DNA of 64,000 bases from Streptococcus gordonii (GTDB lineage Bacteria; Bacillota; Bacilli; Lactobacillales; Streptococcaceae), in NCBI RefSeq assembly GCF_001553855.1, contig NZ_LQWV01000040.1, positions 62,001-126,000 on the forward strand, given 5' to 3'. Position 1 is the stretch's first letter. Each line of letters opens with the position of its first letter. Position numbers and translations under genes: made by a program. The notes beneath the pieces are model-generated. The model was given only the letters and a program-made list of their open reading frames with translations, was not told the DNA's origin and searched no databases. This document shows, in pieces, positions 1 through 13,202 of this stretch.

Positions 1-1333
<1,333 letters not shown>

Positions 1334-1349
1334 CTAATTAATCAGTGGC

Positions 1350-2231
1350 CTATTCTAGGGCACTAGCACCCGCCACAATTTCAGTAATTTCCTGTGTAAT
1401 GGCAGCTTGCCGAGCACGGTTGTACTGAATCGTCAAATCACTGATGACTTTTTTAGCATTATCAGTCGCTGTCTGCATGGCTGTCATGCCGGCAGCATTT
1501 TCAGCTGTCTTAGCATCAATAATAGCCCCATAAATCATGCTCTCAGCAAACTGAGGCAACAATTGGTCCAAAATAGCTTCACGACTAGATTCTAATTCCA
1601 AATTAACGGTATAATCCTCGTCAGCTTCATTTGGATCCAAGTCAATAATCGGTAGCATTTGCTCAATCCGCATCTGACTAGTCAGACTATTGACATGATG
1701 GTTGTAACAGACATAAAGCTCATCAAAGAGTTCATTTTGATACATCTCAATGGCCTTACTAATAATCTTACGAACCTCATCAAAGCTTGGTTGATCGGGT
1801 AAACCACGCAGTTCATAAACTGGCTGAACCCCTCTAGCTCGACAAAAGTCCGCACCAACACCTCCAATACAGAGAATCTCAAAATCATCTCCCTTTGGAT
1901 GGTATTCTGCCTTCAGCTCCATCATGGCTTTGAGAATGGTGGCATTGTAGCCACCAACCAAGCCACGGTCAGATGTGATAACAATGTAACCTGTTTTTTT
2001 GACTGGTCTACTTGTCAGCATTGGATGGTGTTTAGCATTTTCTGCCTCATGTCCATGAAGCAAATCCGTTAAGAGTTTCCGAACCTTGGAAGCATAAATT
2101 TGAAAGTTCTTAGCTGCTTCCTCGGATTTTCCTAACTTAGCCGCTGATACCATTTGCATAGCATTAGTGATTTGACTGGTGTTTTTTGTGGATGCAATTT
2201 TATTTTTGATATCGTTCAATGAAACTGCCAT
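1350..2231 (-). CDS. atpG: F1Fo ATP synthase subunit gamma
   Basis: Central rotor shaft of F1, coupling c-ring rotation to catalysis in alpha3beta3. The 293 residues are the normal length. The N-terminal helix ([22 protein letters not shown]) and the C-terminal helix ([31 protein letters not shown], split here only for description) form the coiled-coil shaft typical of the family, and the central [12 protein letters not shown] segment is the family signature. It lies 15 bp after atpA and before atpD, the standard order. No anomaly seen. Confidence 0.97.
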   Translation of the reverse strand: MAVSLNDIKNKIASTKNTSQITNAMQMVSAAKLGKSEEAAKNFQIYASKVRKLLTDLLHGHEAENAKHHPMLTSRPVKKTGYIVITSDRGLVGGYNATILKAMMELKAEYHPKGDDFEILCIGGVGADFCRARGVQPVYELRGLPDQPSFDEVRKIISKAIEMYQNELFDELYVCYNHHVNSLTSQMRIEQMLPIIDLDPNEADEDYTVNLELESSREAILDQLLPQFAESMIYGAIIDAKTAENAAGMTAMQTATDNAKKVISDLTIQYNRARQAAITQEITEIVAGASALE

Positions 2232-2246
2232 CTGACACCTCTATTC

Positions 2247-4302
<2,056 letters not shown>

Positions 4303-4303
<1 letters not shown>

Positions 4304-4797
4304 TAGGCATCTCCTAGCTTGTCGATATAACTGTCAATCAATTGACTTTGAGCTTCCTTGTCTAAGGTTTGGCCAATAATCTTACTAGCCAAATCAATTG
4401 ACAAATCTGCCACATCACCCTTGATTGATCTTAAAGCTTCTGCCTTTGATTGAGCAATTTCTTGATTTGCCTTTTGCTTCAATCGGCTAACTTCTTCTGT
4501 CGTGTCAGCTAAAATACTCGCTTTGTTTTTCTCAGCTGTTTCTTTAGCTGTTTCAACAATAGTAGCAGCTTCTTCACGGCTTCCTGCCAAGGCTTCTTCA
4601 CGCTTTTGCGCTAAATCTTCTGCCTTTTTGCGAGCAGATTCTGCTCCATCAATATCGTCTGAAATCTTTTGAGCACGCTGGTCTAAAATCCCAATAATAT
4701 TGCCCCAAGCAAACTTCTTAATGAGAAATACTAAAAGAAGAAAGGAGCCGGCAATCAGGATAAAGTTGCCAATAATTTCACCTACGGTTATATTCAT
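4303..4797 (-). CDS. atpF: F1Fo ATP synthase subunit b
   Basis: Peripheral-stalk b subunit: one N-terminal transmembrane helix (about residues 9-28, [20 protein letters not shown]) followed by a long charged helix rich in Ala, Glu and Lys that dimerises and reaches F1. It has 164 residues, the usual size. It lies between atpB (18 bp away) and atpH (one-base overlap). No internal repeats or truncation are seen. Confidence 0.96.
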
Positions 4798-4815
4798 TTT
4801 ATCTATCCTTTCTTT

Positions 4816-5532
4816 TTATTCTTCCTCACCATTAATTTTCTTACCAAGATACATAGATGTTAGCATGGTAAAAACATAGGCTTGGATACAGGAAATGAAG
4901 ATTGAAAAACCAGTCCAAACCATGTTCATAATAAAGGCAATTGGATACCAATACGCTGCTTGATGTGCCCAAGTCAAGAGCAAACCAGCCAATACTTCAC
5001 CTGCAAAAATGTTTCCATAAATCCGCAAGGCTAGCGAAGCAAAATTGGTAAATTCTTCCAAGATATTCATGGGTGTCATGATACCTGGAGTCACAAAACC
5101 TTTTAGATATCCTTTTATTCCTTGACGACGGATTCCCTCAACGTGACAGAATACCGTCACTAAAAGAGAGAAGCCCAAGTCAAAAGCGAGATTGGCGGTC
5201 GGCGATGTCCAGAGATTGAAACCATTGGTTGTCTGAACCTTGGCCATTAATCCCAAGTTATTAGCCACCGTTACGAAAAGAAAGAGGGAAAATAGAAAGA
5301 GCGAATAATTCTTCATATAATGCTCACCAACATTTCCCTTGGTAAAATCTATAACGAAATCATAGATGTATTCCAGAGCATTCTGCTTTCTTGACGGTTT
5401 AATCGTCATTTTTCGACTTGCCCAATAAACAAGTCCAAAAGTTACAAACACCGTTAGCAGAGTCATGGCCAGCAGGGTCAAATCAAAGGTCACAGGACCC
5501 ACATTGATAGTTGGATTAATACTTTCTTCCAA
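4816..5532 (-). CDS. atpB: F1Fo ATP synthase subunit a
   Basis: Membrane stator subunit that forms the two proton half-channels against the c-ring. The 238-residue protein is very hydrophobic, with five or more membrane segments. The essential arginine lies in the segment [21 protein letters not shown] (Arg in LALRIYGN). The C-terminus is polar (KINGEEE). It is preceded by atpE and followed by atpF, giving the c-a-b order characteristic of streptococci rather than the a-c-b order of most bacteria. Confidence 0.97.
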   Translation of the reverse strand: MEESINPTINVGPVTFDLTLLAMTLLTVFVTFGLVYWASRKMTIKPSRKQNALEYIYDFVIDFTKGNVGEHYMKNYSLFLFSLFLFVTVANNLGLMAKVQTTNGFNLWTSPTANLAFDLGFSLLVTVFCHVEGIRRQGIKGYLKGFVTPGIMTPMNILEEFTNFASLALRIYGNIFAGEVLAGLLLTWAHQAAYWYPIAFIMNMVWTGFSIFISCIQAYVFTMLTSMYLGKKINGEEE

Positions 5533-5567
5533 CAGATGACACCCCCTTTTCTAAAGAGAATACTTTC

Positions 5568-5768
5568 TTATTTGATAACAAAGGACATAGCCAACGTTAC
5601 AAAGAAAGTACCTTCAACAAAGGCTACTCCCAAGATTAGGAGACTTCTCAATTGACCGATAATTTCTGGCTGACGAGACGCCGCCTTAAATAGATTACTC
5701 ATAATCATACCTTCAGCAAGCGATACGCCAAAGCAGGCCAAACAAAGTCCTAAATATGTTAAATTCAT
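5568..5768 (-). CDS. atpE: F1Fo ATP synthase subunit c
   Basis: Proteolipid forming the membrane rotor ring. The 66 residues make two transmembrane helices joined by a polar loop ([10 protein letters not shown]), with the proton-binding glutamate at residue 52 in [10 protein letters not shown]. It is slightly shorter than the 70-80 residues of many bacteria but normal for streptococci. It is the first gene of the operon, preceded by the SD AGGAG and the promoter at 5807-5835. Confidence 0.96.
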   Translation of the reverse strand: MNLTYLGLCLACFGVSLAEGMIMSNLFKAASRQPEIIGQLRSLLILGVAFVEGTFFVTLAMSFVIK

Positions 5769-5806
5769 GATGAATTCTCCTTTTGTGTTTTTAAAATTAC
5801 TTCCTT

Positions 5807-5835
5807 AGTTTAGTCCTAAAAAACTGTTTTGTCAA
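5807..5835 (-). promoter_or_regulatory. Sigma-A promoter of the atp operon
   Basis: On the minus strand TTGACA (5830-5835) and TAAACT (5807-5812) are separated by 17 bp and lie 38 bp before the atpE start. The -35 box is perfect and the -10 box matches 4 of 6. The rest of the 305-bp gap 5769-6073 is AT-rich; apart from a cre-like site at 5849-5863, I see nothing else in it. Confidence 0.75.
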
Positions 5836-5848
5836 ATGTTTTTACACA

Positions 5849-5863
5849 TTGTAAGCGATTTTA
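5849..5863 (+). promoter_or_regulatory. cre-like CcpA site upstream of the atp promoter
   Basis: TTGTAAGCGATTTTA matches the catabolite-responsive element WTGNAARCGNWWWCA at 14 of 15 positions. It sits 13 bp upstream of the atp -35 box, a position more compatible with activation than with roadblock repression. Single-site matches of this kind occur by chance in AT-rich DNA, so function is inferred. Confidence 0.4.
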
Positions 5864-6073
5864 ATTTATTAGCCTTTTCTTCATTAAATATGGTAAATAA
5901 AACAAGCTTTTTTTCGCCATTTCTTTCTTGTTTTTTCTAAAAAATAACTATCAAATAGGACAAAAGTGCTAAAAATGTTCTTCTTTTTTAAATCAATAAT
6001 AATAAATTGACGACTGCTACTAAGTATTTTTAGTTAAATTAGCGGTAGAAAAATCGAAAGTCCCTTAGGCATT

Positions 6074-6574
6074 TTATAATAAGAAAAGAATACTTCCCCA
6101 GAAAATTCCACAAAGATAGCCGACTAGAACATCCTTTGGATAGTGTACCCCGCCAATCACGCGCACCGTAGCTAAGCCTGCTGAAAGCAAGAGGCAGAGG
6201 AGCCCCGGTAGCCAGAAAAAGTAGAGCAAGCACATGGATATCACTGTCGCCGAAAAAACATGGCGGCTGGGCATGGACTTGCCTGATGTATCCTTGGCCA
6301 GCAAAGGTTGAATAGCCCATTTTTCGTAAGGACGTGCTTGATTCAGCCGTTTACGAATAGCCGACAACAGAGCAAATCCAATAGCTGGTAGGAGTATAAA
6401 AGCAAGCAATCCTTTCCACCCTTTATTTAGATAGGTACTAAGCAGGACTAGTCCATAGACTAAGGGCATGAAAAGTGTCATCGCCCGATTAAAACAAGCA
6501 AATCCCTTCACCCACTGAGGACGACTACGAAAGGGAGCCGTTAATTGTTGATAGAAAATTGTGTAGTCTTTCAA
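6074..6574 (-). CDS. PAP2-family membrane phosphatase
   Basis: A 166-residue integral membrane protein of the type 2 phosphatidic acid phosphatase family, which dephosphorylates lipid phosphates such as phosphatidylglycerophosphate or undecaprenyl pyrophosphate at the membrane surface. The three family motifs are visible: KRLNQARPYE (KX6RP) near residue 72, PSRH at about 102-105, and RVIGGVHYPKD (RX5HX3D) near 138-148. Hydrophobic segments lie between them. It stands alone between the atp and glg operons. The physiological substrate cannot be read from the sequence. Confidence 0.85.
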   Translation of the reverse strand: MKDYTIFYQQLTAPFRSRPQWVKGFACFNRAMTLFMPLVYGLVLLSTYLNKGWKGLLAFILLPAIGFALLSAIRKRLNQARPYEKWAIQPLLAKDTSGKSMPSRHVFSATVISMCLLYFFWLPGLLCLLLSAGLATVRVIGGVHYPKDVLVGYLCGIFWGSILFLL

Positions 6575-6670
6575 AACTTATCACCGTTTTTCAAATAAGT
6601 TAAGCTCATATGTTCTTTCTAATTTCGGTTTTAATTTTGGCAGTTTAAAATGAGAGCCCAGTTGAATACC

Positions 6671-6694
6671 AAAAGAGACTAAGCACAAAGTCTC
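6671..6694 (-). terminator. Terminator of the glycogen operon
   Basis: On the minus strand GAGACT and AGTCTC (6 bp, 8-nt loop) are followed by TTTT, 33 bp after the glgP stop. A short stem, but correctly placed. Confidence 0.55.
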
Positions 6695-6726
6695 AATCTC
6701 TTAATATTCATAATTGCCAAAGAATA

Positions 6727-9123
6727 CTACTTCTCTAAGTTCCAGATTTCCTTGGCATATTGCTCAATGGTATCATCTGAGGTGAACTTGTCAGATGTAG
6801 CGATATTGATCAAGCTCATGCGAGCCCATTTTTCTTTGTCACGATAGAGAGCATCAATCTTCTCTTGAGCTTCTACATAGGCATGGAAATCTTCCAAGAG
6901 GAAGTATTCATCATTGTGGGTGATGAGGGCTTCGTAGATTTCAGAGCCTTCTTCACGAACATTTGGAATCGTTCCATTGACAAAGGTATCAACTACCCGA
7001 CGAATGTCTGGATTGCTCTCATAGACACCGCGTGAGTAATAATCATGGCGAGCATAGTGCTCGTAAACTTGGTCCTTGTCCATTCCGAAGATGACAATGT
7101 TGTCGTCCCCGACCTCGTCCTTGATTTCGATATTAGCTCCATCCAGAGTAGCCAAGGTAATGGCACCTGTCATCATGAACTTCATGTTAGAAGTACCAGA
7201 AGCTTCCTTGGAAGCCAGAGAAATCTGCTCAGACACATCTGCTGCTGGTATGATGAGCTCAGCCAGGCTGACCCGGTAGTTTTCTAGGAAAACAACCTTG
7301 AGTTTGTCTTGCAGGCTTTCATCCTTGTTGACCAGATTGGCCACTTCATTGATCAGTTTGATAACAGACTTGGCAAAGTGGTATCCTGGAGCAGCCTTGG
7401 CACCGAAAATAAAGACACGTGGCACCATATCCTTGTCAGGATTGTCCTTGAGATCCCAGTAGAGCTTGATGATATGAAGCAGGTTAAGCAGCTGACGTTT
7501 GTAAGCGTGGAGGCGTTTCACCTGCACATCAAAGATAGCTTCTGTAGAAACTTCTACTCCTGTTGATTCCTTGATGAAGTCAGCCAGACGAGCCTTGGCT
7601 TCTTGCTTCACTCGGTAGAAATCACCCAGCACTTGCTGATTGTCCTTGAATTCCAAAAGCTTACGCAGCTCATGGATATCACTTCTCCAGCCTTTACCAA
7701 TTAGCTTATCAATCTCAGCTGATAAAGGCTCATCCGCAATCTGCAACCAGCGACGTTGGATAATTCCATTGGTTTTGTTATTAAATTTCTCTGGATAGAT
7801 TGTATAAAAATCACGCAGGGTATCTTCTTTAAGCAGTTCTGTGTGAAGCTTAGCAACCCCGTTAATTGAATGACCGCCAATGATCGCCAAATGAGCCATG
7901 TGGATTTGATTGTCTTTGACGATCCGAGTATTTTCAATGATTTGCGGAGCAAGGCCACGTCCAGCCATCTCCGTCACATAGCGGTTATCAATTTCCAAGA
8001 TAATTTGATAGACCCGAGGCAGGACATTCTTAAAGAGTTCAGCATCCCATTTTTCCAAAGCTTCAGATAAAATAGTGTGGTTGGTATAACTCATGGTCTT
8101 AACCGTTGCATTCCAAGCATCTGCCCATTCAAGACCATATTCATCCATCAAAAGACGCATAAATTCAGCTGGTGCAACAGCTGGATGGGTATCGTTGATA
8201 TGGACAGAAACCTTCTCATGAATATCTTTTAAAGACAAACCTTGCTTCAAATAAGAAGTGATAATAGTCTGCAAACCAGCACTGGTCATAAAGTATTCCT
8301 GAATCAAACGCAGTTCTTTACCTTCATGACTAGAATCATCTGGATAGAGAATAGCTGTAATATCCTGCACACGGCGACGAGCTTCGATCGTCGGATAGTC
8401 TAGCTCATATTCTTCTGGAATCTCAACATCCCAAAGTCGCAGGTTATTGACATTATCATTGCCAAAACCAATCTGAGGTACATCATAAGGCACCGCACGC
8501 AAGGTTTTAGAATTCTCATAAACCGGTACAATTCTTCCTTCTTCGTTAGCACGGAGATAAACATTACCGAAAATTTTAACGTCTACAATATCATGATCCT
8601 TTCGAGTCTCCCAGACATTCCCCAGTCTTCCAAACCAGTCATCGGGAATTTCAACCTGGTATCCATCTACGATCCGTTGTTTGAAGAGGCCATAGCGATA
8701 GCGAATCCCATTTCCAAAACCAGGATAACCCGTCGTAGCAAGAGAATCCATAAAGGCAGCAGCCAAACGACCGAGACCGCCATTTCCTAAGGCCATGTCA
8801 TGCTCAGCATTTTTTACAGCTGTAAAATCCACGCCCATTTCTGCAAAACCATCTTTGACAGTATCAAGGATCCCAAGATTGAGTAGGTTAGTTTCTAACA
8901 TACGACCCGGTAAAAACTCAATAGAGAAGTAATATGCTGTTTTTTGGCGGTGTTCGACCAACTTTTTACGGCGTTCCAACCATAGTGGAGTAATATACTT
9001 ACGGACAGTATTAGCTAGAGCTTGGAAGAGTTCTCTCGGCGTTGCATCAGCTACTTTTATTAATTGTCTTTCATGTAAAATATCCTTAAAATCTCGGATA
9101 AATTGCTCTTTTGTCAGTTCCAT
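6727..9123 (-). CDS. glgP: Glycogen phosphorylase
   Basis: Releases glucose 1-phosphate from alpha-1,4-glucan ends using pyridoxal phosphate. The 798 residues cover the whole GT35 family. The PLP-lysine region EASGTSNMKFMMTGA lies near residue 635-650, and HMAHLAIIGGHSINGVAKLH and VKRLHAYKRQLLNLLHI are conserved family blocks. It is the last gene of glgB-C-D-A-P, separated from glgA by 214 bp that hold a strong hairpin (9278-9312), so it may be expressed at a different level from the synthetic genes. A maltodextrin phosphorylase cannot be excluded by motif, but the operon argues for glycogen. Confidence 0.93.
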   Translation of the reverse strand: MELTKEQFIRDFKDILHERQLIKVADATPRELFQALANTVRKYITPLWLERRKKLVEHRQKTAYYFSIEFLPGRMLETNLLNLGILDTVKDGFAEMGVDFTAVKNAEHDMALGNGGLGRLAAAFMDSLATTGYPGFGNGIRYRYGLFKQRIVDGYQVEIPDDWFGRLGNVWETRKDHDIVDVKIFGNVYLRANEEGRIVPVYENSKTLRAVPYDVPQIGFGNDNVNNLRLWDVEIPEEYELDYPTIEARRRVQDITAILYPDDSSHEGKELRLIQEYFMTSAGLQTIITSYLKQGLSLKDIHEKVSVHINDTHPAVAPAEFMRLLMDEYGLEWADAWNATVKTMSYTNHTILSEALEKWDAELFKNVLPRVYQIILEIDNRYVTEMAGRGLAPQIIENTRIVKDNQIHMAHLAIIGGHSINGVAKLHTELLKEDTLRDFYTIYPEKFNNKTNGIIQRRWLQIADEPLSAEIDKLIGKGWRSDIHELRKLLEFKDNQQVLGDFYRVKQEAKARLADFIKESTGVEVSTEAIFDVQVKRLHAYKRQLLNLLHIIKLYWDLKDNPDKDMVPRVFIFGAKAAPGYHFAKSVIKLINEVANLVNKDESLQDKLKVVFLENYRVSLAELIIPAADVSEQISLASKEASGTSNMKFMMTGAITLATLDGANIEIKDEVGDDNIVIFGMDKDQVYEHYARHDYYSRGVYESNPDIRRVVDTFVNGTIPNVREEGSEIYEALITHNDEYFLLEDFHAYVEAQEKIDALYRDKEKWARMSLINIATSDKFTSDDTIEQYAKEIWNLEK

Positions 9124-9277
9124 TGTGGACGATAATCTCCCTTTCTTGATAGCGGGAAACAGTTTTTTAATGTAGAAATACTTTTTTCAATCAAGATGGG
9201 AAATACTCGCTTCAGCTACCGGCTAAAAACAAAGCTCCAAAACAGCATGATAATATATAAAAATGTAATTCTCACGG

Positions 9278-9312
9278 AAATCCTCCCTTGTCCCATGGTC
9301 AAGAGAGGATTT
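9278..9312 (-). promoter_or_regulatory. Strong hairpin between glgA and glgP
   Basis: AAATCCTC-CCTTG and CAAG-AGAGGATTT form a 13-bp inverted repeat around a 9-nt loop; the only mismatch becomes a G-U pair in the minus-strand transcript. No U-run follows on that strand, so it looks like an mRNA processing or stability element rather than a simple terminator. It occupies the otherwise empty 9124-9337 gap. Confidence 0.6.
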
Positions 9313-9337
9313 GCTTATACTGATTCCAAAGTAAATG

Positions 9338-10768
9338 TTATAGAAGTGATTGGTACAAATCACTATATGCCAAACTAGCCGTGTCCCAAGAAAAATCTCT
9401 TTCCATGGCCTGTTCTTGCATGGATTTCCATGCCTCCTTATCGTGGGTATAGAGGTTAAGAGCTTCTTTAAAAGTCCAGCTCAACCAATAACCAGAAAAA
9501 TTATTAAAGCTAAATCCAGTTCCTTGACCTGTATAAACATTATAAGGTTCTACTGTATCGCGCAGACCGCCAACTTCATGTACCAAAGGCAAGGTTCCAT
9601 AACGCATAGCCATCATTTGAGATAGACCACAAGGTTCGAAGCGACTAGGCATCAGGAAAATATCACTGGCAGCATAAATCTCTTGGGCTAATCCCACATC
9701 AAAGAGAATGTTAGCCGAAAGCTTGTCTGGATAAGCTTGACCAAACCAAGCAAAGGCTTGTTCAAAAGCTGGATCACCTGTACCCAAAAGGACGATTTGT
9801 ACATCTTGCTGAAGAAAATTATGCAACTCTTCAACCACTAAGTCAAAACCTTTCTGCCGAGTCAGGCGTGATACAATTCCGACAAGTGGAACATCATCTC
9901 TAACAGGCAAGCCTACGCGTTCCTGTAAAGCTCGCTTATTTTCTAGTTTACCAGATAAATCAGATTTGTCAAAGTGATGGGCTAGCAAGGGATCTGTTTC
10001 AGGATTATAGATATCTGTGTCAATACCATTAACAATACCCACAAGCTTACCGGATTCCATCCGCAGGATCTGATCCAAATTGCAACCAAATTCTGGAGTC
10101 CGAATTTCACCAGCATAGCTTGGAGATACAGTCGTCACTCTGTCTGCGTAGAGAATACCAGCCTTCATCCAGTTGAGACAGTCATTCCAACGCAGAGTTC
10201 CATCTGCATAGCGCTCATAGCCCACTCCGAAGAGCTCCCAAAGCATACTGTCAGGGAATTGACCTTGGAACTCCAAGTTGTGGATGGTTAGAACTGTCTT
10301 GATATTGTTATAAGCTTGAATCCAACGATATTTCTCTTTCACCAAGAAAGGAATCATCGCAGTATGGTAATCGTGAACGTGGAGGACATCTGGGATGAAA
10401 TCAATCCGCTCCATCAACTCAACAGCTGCTAGTTGGAAGTAGGCAAAACGTTCCCCATCATCAAAGTCCCCATAAACATGGCCGCGGAAGAAATAATGCT
10501 GATTATCAATGAAATAGAAGGACACACCGTTCAAAACCAGGTGCTTAACCCCAACATACTGACGTCGCCATCCAACGCTGACCTCAAAGTAGAAGAGATC
10601 CTCTACTTGATCGCCGAATTTAGCATCCGTCATATCATAATAAGGAAGAATAACACCAACTTGGTGACCATGTTTAACAAGTGATTTTGGGAGAGCGCCG
10701 ATAACGTCCCCCAAACCACCTGTCTTCGAAAATGGTGCTCCTTCTGCTGCTACAAATAAAATCTTCAT
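9338..10768 (-). CDS. glgA: Glycogen synthase (ADP-glucose type)
   Basis: Transfers glucose from ADP-glucose to the non-reducing end of glycogen in the cytoplasm. The 476 residues match GT5 synthases. The N-terminal ADP-glucose motif SKTGGLGDV lies at residues 14-22, and the C-terminal GT-B domain carries [20 protein letters not shown] near residues 375-394. Its start overlaps the end of glgD by 4 bp, indicating translational coupling. Confidence 0.95.
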   Translation of the reverse strand: MKILFVAAEGAPFSKTGGLGDVIGALPKSLVKHGHQVGVILPYYDMTDAKFGDQVEDLFYFEVSVGWRRQYVGVKHLVLNGVSFYFIDNQHYFFRGHVYGDFDDGERFAYFQLAAVELMERIDFIPDVLHVHDYHTAMIPFLVKEKYRWIQAYNNIKTVLTIHNLEFQGQFPDSMLWELFGVGYERYADGTLRWNDCLNWMKAGILYADRVTTVSPSYAGEIRTPEFGCNLDQILRMESGKLVGIVNGIDTDIYNPETDPLLAHHFDKSDLSGKLENKRALQERVGLPVRDDVPLVGIVSRLTRQKGFDLVVEELHNFLQQDVQIVLLGTGDPAFEQAFAWFGQAYPDKLSANILFDVGLAQEIYAASDIFLMPSRFEPCGLSQMMAMRYGTLPLVHEVGGLRDTVEPYNVYTGQGTGFSFNNFSGYWLSWTFKEALNLYTHDKEAWKSMQEQAMERDFSWDTASLAYSDLYQSLL

Positions 10769-11904
10769 CGAATTATGTCCTCTGTTACTTTTTGACCTTT
10801 TTTAACAACAATTGGATTATCTTCTGTTCCACGTATTACGACGCCTTCTGCAACCTCAACACCCTTGTCAAGGATGGCATATTCAACTGTTGCATTTTCC
10901 CCAATTTCAGCTCGAGGAAATAGAATGCTATTTTTTACTTGACTACCAGCTTTGATATTAGTGTTACGTGAGATCACTGAATTAGCAACTTCCCCTTCGA
11001 CAATACTTCCAGATGCAAATTGGGCGCGAGACACCTTTGAAGAAGGAGCATAATAGGTAGGTTCCTCATTCTTAACCTTGGTATATATTTTTTGATTTGG
11101 GCTAAAGAGTGAATAGAATTTTTTGCTTTCTAACATATCGAGGTTAGCCTGATAGTATGTTGCTACAGAGTAGATATTTGCCAAATAGCCAGTATATTCA
11201 TAGGCAAAAGCACCTTCTTCAACCGCTAAATCACGTAGGACATAGCGAAGCTTTTGAGGGTGTTCTTTCTTAGCCTCTTCCTCCAACTTTTCAATTAACC
11301 ATGGAGTATCCACTACAAAAATATCCGTAGACATATTGAAGAGTTCTGCATCTTCCCGCTCATCAAAGAGCTTATGACCTCTGACGTGGTCTGTTTCATC
11401 AATATTTAAAACAGAGTTTACTTCAGAAATATTTTCTTTATGCAGTTTCTTATAAACAACTGTGATCGGTTGCTGCGTTGTATTGTGTAAGTGGAAAACC
11501 TGATTGAGATCTATATTGATCAAAATATCACAGTTGAGAGCAACCGTTTGGTTGGAACCAGAACGTTTAAGATAGGTCAAGAGCTGTTCATAGTATTCTT
11601 CGCCCACTGTAGAACTTTCCACACGAGTGTTGTAGATTCCCAAATAATAGTGACTGAGGAGAGTAGATAGCCCCCATTCACGACCTGAACGAATATGGTC
11701 AAATACTGAGCTAATGTTGTCCTGTTGGAAGATACCAAAGACGCTACGAATTCCTGCATTAGCCAGACTTGAAAGCGGGAAATCGATCAAACGGTATTTC
11801 CCACCAAACGGAAGACTGGCCACTGGACGATGATCTGTCAAAGTAGACATATCGTGGAACCCGACAGTATTTCCTAAAATCGCTGAATATTTATCAATCT
11901 TCAT
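10765..11904 (-). CDS. glgD: GlgD, glucose-1-phosphate adenylyltransferase regulatory subunit
   Basis: Paralogue of GlgC that in Gram-positives forms a hetero-oligomer with it and raises ADP-glucose pyrophosphorylase activity. The 379 residues from [19 protein letters not shown] comprise a degenerate nucleotidyltransferase domain and a C-terminal left-handed beta-helix. The start was set at 11904 because homologues begin MKIDKY; the longer open frame to 11961 lies inside glgC. The usual GGxGxRL pyrophosphorylase signature is absent from the N-terminus, as expected for the non-catalytic subunit. It overlaps the glgC end by 11 bp. Confidence 0.9.
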   Translation of the reverse strand: MKIDKYSAILGNTVGFHDMSTLTDHRPVASLPFGGKYRLIDFPLSSLANAGIRSVFGIFQQDNISSVFDHIRSGREWGLSTLLSHYYLGIYNTRVESSTVGEEYYEQLLTYLKRSGSNQTVALNCDILINIDLNQVFHLHNTTQQPITVVYKKLHKENISEVNSVLNIDETDHVRGHKLFDEREDAELFNMSTDIFVVDTPWLIEKLEEEAKKEHPQKLRYVLRDLAVEEGAFAYEYTGYLANIYSVATYYQANLDMLESKKFYSLFSPNQKIYTKVKNEEPTYYAPSSKVSRAQFASGSIVEGEVANSVISRNTNIKAGSQVKNSILFPRAEIGENATVEYAILDKGVEVAEGVVIRGTEDNPIVVKKGQKVTEDIIR

Positions 11905-13036
11905 CTTTTGGTACCCCCACTTTCTCGTTGTATCCGACAACAAATACTTCCTCTGTGCCATCTATCTCTACACCTTCAGCAATGATGGCTCCTTCTCCGA
12001 TAATAGCCCGCTTAATCTTAGCACCCTGACCAATAATAGCACCACTCATGATGACAGAGTCCTCAATTACAGCATCCTTTCTAACTTGAGCCCCAGTAGA
12101 AAGAATGGAGTGTTTAACAGTCCCATCAACTAAGCAACCATCAACAACCAGAGAATCTTCTACTTTGGCATTTTCACTGAGGAAGTTTGGCGGAGAAATC
12201 AAGTTACGAGAATAAATCTTCCAGCGACGGTTACGGCTATCCAAAGCATTTTCTGGATTGATATATTCCATATTAGCTTCCCAGAGAGACTCAACCGTAC
12301 CAACGTCTTTCCAATAGCCTTCAAAATCATAAGCATAAACACTTTCGCCAGATTCTAAGTAGTTAGGGATAACATTTTTACCGAAATCGGACATATCTAC
12401 ATTGTTCTTTTCAGCTGCCACCAGCATATTGCGCAGGCGTTGCCAATCAAAGATATAAATCCCCATAGAAGCCTTAGTTGACTTAGGATTTTCTGGTTTT
12501 TCCTCAAATTCAACAATCCGATTATTAGCATCTGTATTCATGATACCAAAACGGCTGGCTTCTTTGAGAGGTACATCCAAAACAGCTACTGTCAAGCTGG
12601 CATTATTGTCCTTGTGAGACTGGAGCATATCATCATAATCCATCTTGTAAATATGGTCTCCAGATAAGATCAAGACATATTCTGGATTGATGCTGTCAAT
12701 GTAATCAATATTTTGGAATATTGCATGACTAGTTCCTTCAAACCAGCGATTTCCTTCACTAGCAGAATAAGGCTGAAGAATGGACACCCCTGTATTAATG
12801 CCGTCTAATCCCCAGCTGGACCCATTTCCAATATGGCTATTCAAAGCCAGAGGCTGGTATTGAGTAATGACACCGACATTGTGAATGCCGGAATTAGCAC
12901 AGTTAGACAGGGCAAAGTCAATAATACGATAACGTCCACCAAACTGTACCGCTGGTTTTGCAATACTCTGTGTGAGCTTTCCGAGACGAGTTCCTTGCCC
13001 GCCGGCAAGAATCAAAGCTAGCATTTCATTCTTCAT
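11894..13036 (-). CDS. glgC: Glucose-1-phosphate adenylyltransferase
   Basis: Makes ADP-glucose from ATP and glucose 1-phosphate, the committed step of bacterial glycogen synthesis. The 380-residue protein starts with the signature [17 protein letters not shown] (residues 6-22), has the sugar-phosphate site around VEFEEKP, and ends in a beta-helix of hexapeptide repeats (residues ~290-365). It follows glgB after 166 bp in which I see no clear promoter, and it overlaps glgD. Confidence 0.96.
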   Translation of the reverse strand: MKNEMLALILAGGQGTRLGKLTQSIAKPAVQFGGRYRIIDFALSNCANSGIHNVGVITQYQPLALNSHIGNGSSWGLDGINTGVSILQPYSASEGNRWFEGTSHAIFQNIDYIDSINPEYVLILSGDHIYKMDYDDMLQSHKDNNASLTVAVLDVPLKEASRFGIMNTDANNRIVEFEEKPENPKSTKASMGIYIFDWQRLRNMLVAAEKNNVDMSDFGKNVIPNYLESGESVYAYDFEGYWKDVGTVESLWEANMEYINPENALDSRNRRWKIYSRNLISPPNFLSENAKVEDSLVVDGCLVDGTVKHSILSTGAQVRKDAVIEDSVIMSGAIIGQGAKIKRAIIGEGAIIAEGVEIDGTEEVFVVGYNEKVGVPKDED

Positions 13037-13202
13037 AGACTACTCCTTGCTAAGGTTCGAGTGCATAAAACATCCTATAGAAAATCTATCCATGTTAGAA
13101 TACTCCAGAAAGACTATTCTTAGAGACTCCTCATTTCTGTTTGCAAAACTACGATTTTCTCTGATATTTTAATACGAGTTCAATTACAACAAATGAATTT
13201 TT

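Noticed and set aside
9196..9378. 60-codon plus-strand frame in the glgA-glgP gap
   Set aside because: It runs through the hairpin into glgA, has no SD, and its translation has no membrane or domain features.
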